Origin: Thelonectria olida
Taxonomy: Eukaryota; Ascomycota; Sordariomycetes; Hypocreales; Nectriaceae
Direction of reading: 5' to 3'
Length of the DNA: 64,000 nucleotides
NCBI GenBank assembly: GCA_020736575.1
Contig: JAGPYM010000023.1
Coordinates: 248,001 to 312,000 of the forward strand
Of this stretch, positions 62,073 through 64,000 are shown piece by piece (position 1 is the first letter of the stretch; each line of letters opens with the position of its first letter). A model generated the notes under the pieces. That model saw only the letters and a program-made list of their open reading frames with translations, ran no database searches and was not told the DNA's origin. The position numbers and the translations under genes were made by a program.

Positions 62073-63405
62073 ATGATTCTCAAACTCCAGGCCTACAACC
62101 CAGCTACAGGGAAGTTTGAATCGTCCAGCAAGGGAATATCCTCCCAGAAGCCTGAACCTAAGGGTCCGGGCCATATGAGGACGAAGCCCATGGCAGTGCC
62201 TCTCACTACATCAGGTGAACAGACCTGCGATAGTTCTGATAGCCGAACCCCAACAGAGCATTCCTCAGCTGCTGCCAACGGATTGGTTGACCTCACTGGG
62301 GCCAGTCACAGTATTGAGCCCCCTCCGAAACAGTATAACAGCCAGCACTATAATGTTGAAATTGCCGATAATCGTCGAGGTATGAATTTGTATTGTTTAA
62401 TCTATTTGCCTACTAAGCTTGCATAGGGAATGGAGAGGATACGGTTGCACTTCAGCTCAAATCTAACTCCTTGATCTACTCTCATGCTGAGAATCTCCTA
62501 TCGCGACAGTTTGAGGGACCAGGCACGAACAGCAGAACGACTGAATATTCAGACCCAAATAACAATCGGGGACCAATGGAAATTCCCACACCCGCCAACC
62601 CATCATCTACCCTTATGGAGCAACCAAGCCCTTCAACAGATTCAACCAGCCATTCACTGTGTCCTGCATCTCCATCTCAACAAGATGCTGTTACGCAAGC
62701 AAGTGCGAGCCAGAAATCTGTCGATCAATTCTTCAGCCAGCCCGATACCTTAGAAAGAGGTCCAAATGCGCTTCAAAGCCAGAGTTTTGAACCGAGTGAT
62801 GAAATCTCCACAACTCTCACAAGAAAAACCAGCCAAGAAATTGGTGGCAGTGCTCACCATGACACCCTCCCTTCAGCGTCAAAACGAATCCGACGCGGAT
62901 GGGCAACTGTACAGAAGGACCCTAATAACATCAGTAAGCGAAAGGTTCCGCTGGGGCTTCGGCCTACTAACTCTTTACAGGCCAATCCATCAATTCAGTG
63001 AACATCAATAAGACCCTGGCTAATAGACCAGCAAGATCAGCAACAGATACCGCCGACGGTGAAGACATAGCAAGCGTGGATCATGACCTTGCCAGTTCTA
63101 TCAACATATCAACTACTACAACCTATGCCACATCTGAGCATATTGAAGCAGCTACCGTGGTCAGTAATACGGAGATGGAGTGGGAAATTGACGGCGATCT
63201 GATGGGCAAAGAAGTGATTGATGGTGTGGTGCACTGCTTGGTTCCCTGGAAACCAACCCTTGTACCGGAGCATGAGATCTATGCCCCTGAACTCATCCGC
63301 AGTTTTGAGGAAAAGTTTCACTTACGAACCTGCAAACAAGTAAAGGGAGATAGGGTGACGAAGAAGGTTACGGCCAAACACCTAAAGTCTAAGGGCAGGC
63401 GTTGA
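62073..63405 (+). CDS. Three-exon protein with PIP-box-like motif and C-terminal chromo-like domain (412 aa)
   Basis: Exons are 62073-62379, 62427-62933 and 62981-63405. Introns have GTATGA and GTAAGC donors, CTAAC-type branch words and CATAG/ACAG acceptors, and both joins are in frame. Most of the protein is Ser/Pro/Thr-rich and disordered. Q198-KSVDQFF205 in ASQKSVDQFFSQPD resembles a PCNA-interacting PIP box (Val at the hydrophobic position). The C-terminus, about 339-385 (WEIDGDLMGKEVIDGVVHCL, VPWKPTLVPEHEI), has the layout of a degenerate chromodomain, and a basic tail KVTAKHLKSKGRR follows. I recall fungal proteins of unknown function with this C-terminal domain. A nuclear role is inferred. 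Confidence 0.6.
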
Positions 63406-64000
63406 TAATATGAAGAAGATCGAATTGGCCTTATAAGTAGGAGTACCTTCCCATTCTCAGATCATAGTGAAGAAAAATTGTCAAGATCATCATAAGGGCC
63501 TGGGGATCATGCAACAAGCATCTTAATGATAATGTCGAGCTGCTATTTGATATGCATTCTTATTATGAAGTAGCTACTTTCCCGAATGAACTTCATTGCC
63601 TTGATTATTAAATTTGGCCCCTCGACTTGACTTGGCCATACGTAAAGCGTAAGCGAGGGCGGGGAAGGTGAGGAGAAACGAGTGTAGAGAATCTTGTTTG
63701 TTAATTCAGGATTTCGCAATTTGAGATTTTTTTAAGGTTGAGGATGGAACCAATCCTGGTTGAGCACAGCAAACCGCTAACAGGTGGCCTTGCCACTTGA
63801 TGGTAGGGATTTGCTAATGTGATTGGCTGGCTGCGCAAAATTGACCGTTCAAGGCTCGCTGTTGAACTGATTCACCGGCTTGTCAGCTGTGGCTGGAGTA
63901 CTGTACTTCTGAAAGGAGGAACATGCACAAGGAAAGGGGTTTAAATACTTTGCGATAGACAGCAATTCGACGACAGTGGCCATTTTCAGGTCCAGAAGAG
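63406..64000. other. 3' flank; no gene recognised
   Basis: No supportable frame was found up to the window end. Confidence 0.4.

Noticed and set aside
1..64000. tRNA, rRNA or CRISPR elements
   Set aside because: No cloverleaf, rRNA core or regularly spaced direct-repeat array was seen on reading both strands.

Overview
This is a window of nuclear DNA from a filamentous ascomycete fungus (Pezizomycotina, most likely a Sordariomycete). The evidence is short spliceosomal introns with GTRNGT donors and CTAAC-like branch points, a fungal delta-type phospholipase C, a Hex2/Reg1-like phosphatase regulator, a DUF3716-type protein, fungal NACHT/NLR modules, and typical fungal transposons (Tad-like LINEs, Ty3/gypsy, DIRS-like, hAT, Fot1/pogo). 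No rRNA, tRNA or CRISPR array was seen.

Layout. 0-5 kb holds the 3' end of a LINE, an orphan coiled-coil frame, a broken APH-kinase-like gene and a dispersed repeat. 5.1-8.4 kb is an intact phospholipase C with a uORF-rich leader, the clearest core gene. 8.9-15.4 kb is a stack of transposon remnants (gypsy, LINE, DIRS-like tyrosine-recombinase element, LINE) around a truncated NACHT gene. 15.8-19.9 kb carries a dead adenosine-deaminase-like gene, a BYS1-like fragment, two small hypothetical genes and a chromodomain relic. 20.8-26.7 kb has an F-box-like gene, an inverted duplicated segment and a two-exon 990-residue gene with a Cys-rich DUF3716-like domain. 26.9-30.5 kb has a LINE RNase H end, a LINE ORF1 relic and a two-exon acidic protein. 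30.6-33 kb has an alpha/beta-hydrolase relic, a LOA1-like acyltransferase and an NLR relic. 34.5-39.9 kb is again transposon-rich. 40.2-40.6 kb is a GC-rich, intronless, bacterial-looking inorganic pyrophosphatase. 41.2-46.9 kb holds a TPR relic and two nested hAT elements. 47.5-48.8 kb is a two-exon Reg1-like PP1 regulator. 49-57.5 kb has a MITE, a BTB relic, a second pogo-like relic and a third hAT. 57.5-63.4 kb has a C2H2 protein, an ankyrin relic, an AT-rich block and a three-exon gene ending in a chromo-like domain.

The window reads as an accessory, transposon-dense compartment. A few intact genes sit among decayed transposons and scattered fragments of STAND/NLR-type modules (NACHT, post-NACHT linker, TPR, ankyrin, alpha/beta-hydrolase). 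C-to-T/G-to-A changes in at least one LINE copy suggest repeat-induced point mutation. The best-supported unusual observations are two very short LINE insertions with perfect target-site duplications (one exactly at a stop codon), LINE 3' ends that share a GC-rich terminal module but carry different microsatellite tails, a likely transferred pyrophosphatase, and hAT elements with intact termini but non-matching flanks. No coherent new multi-gene system could be demonstrated.
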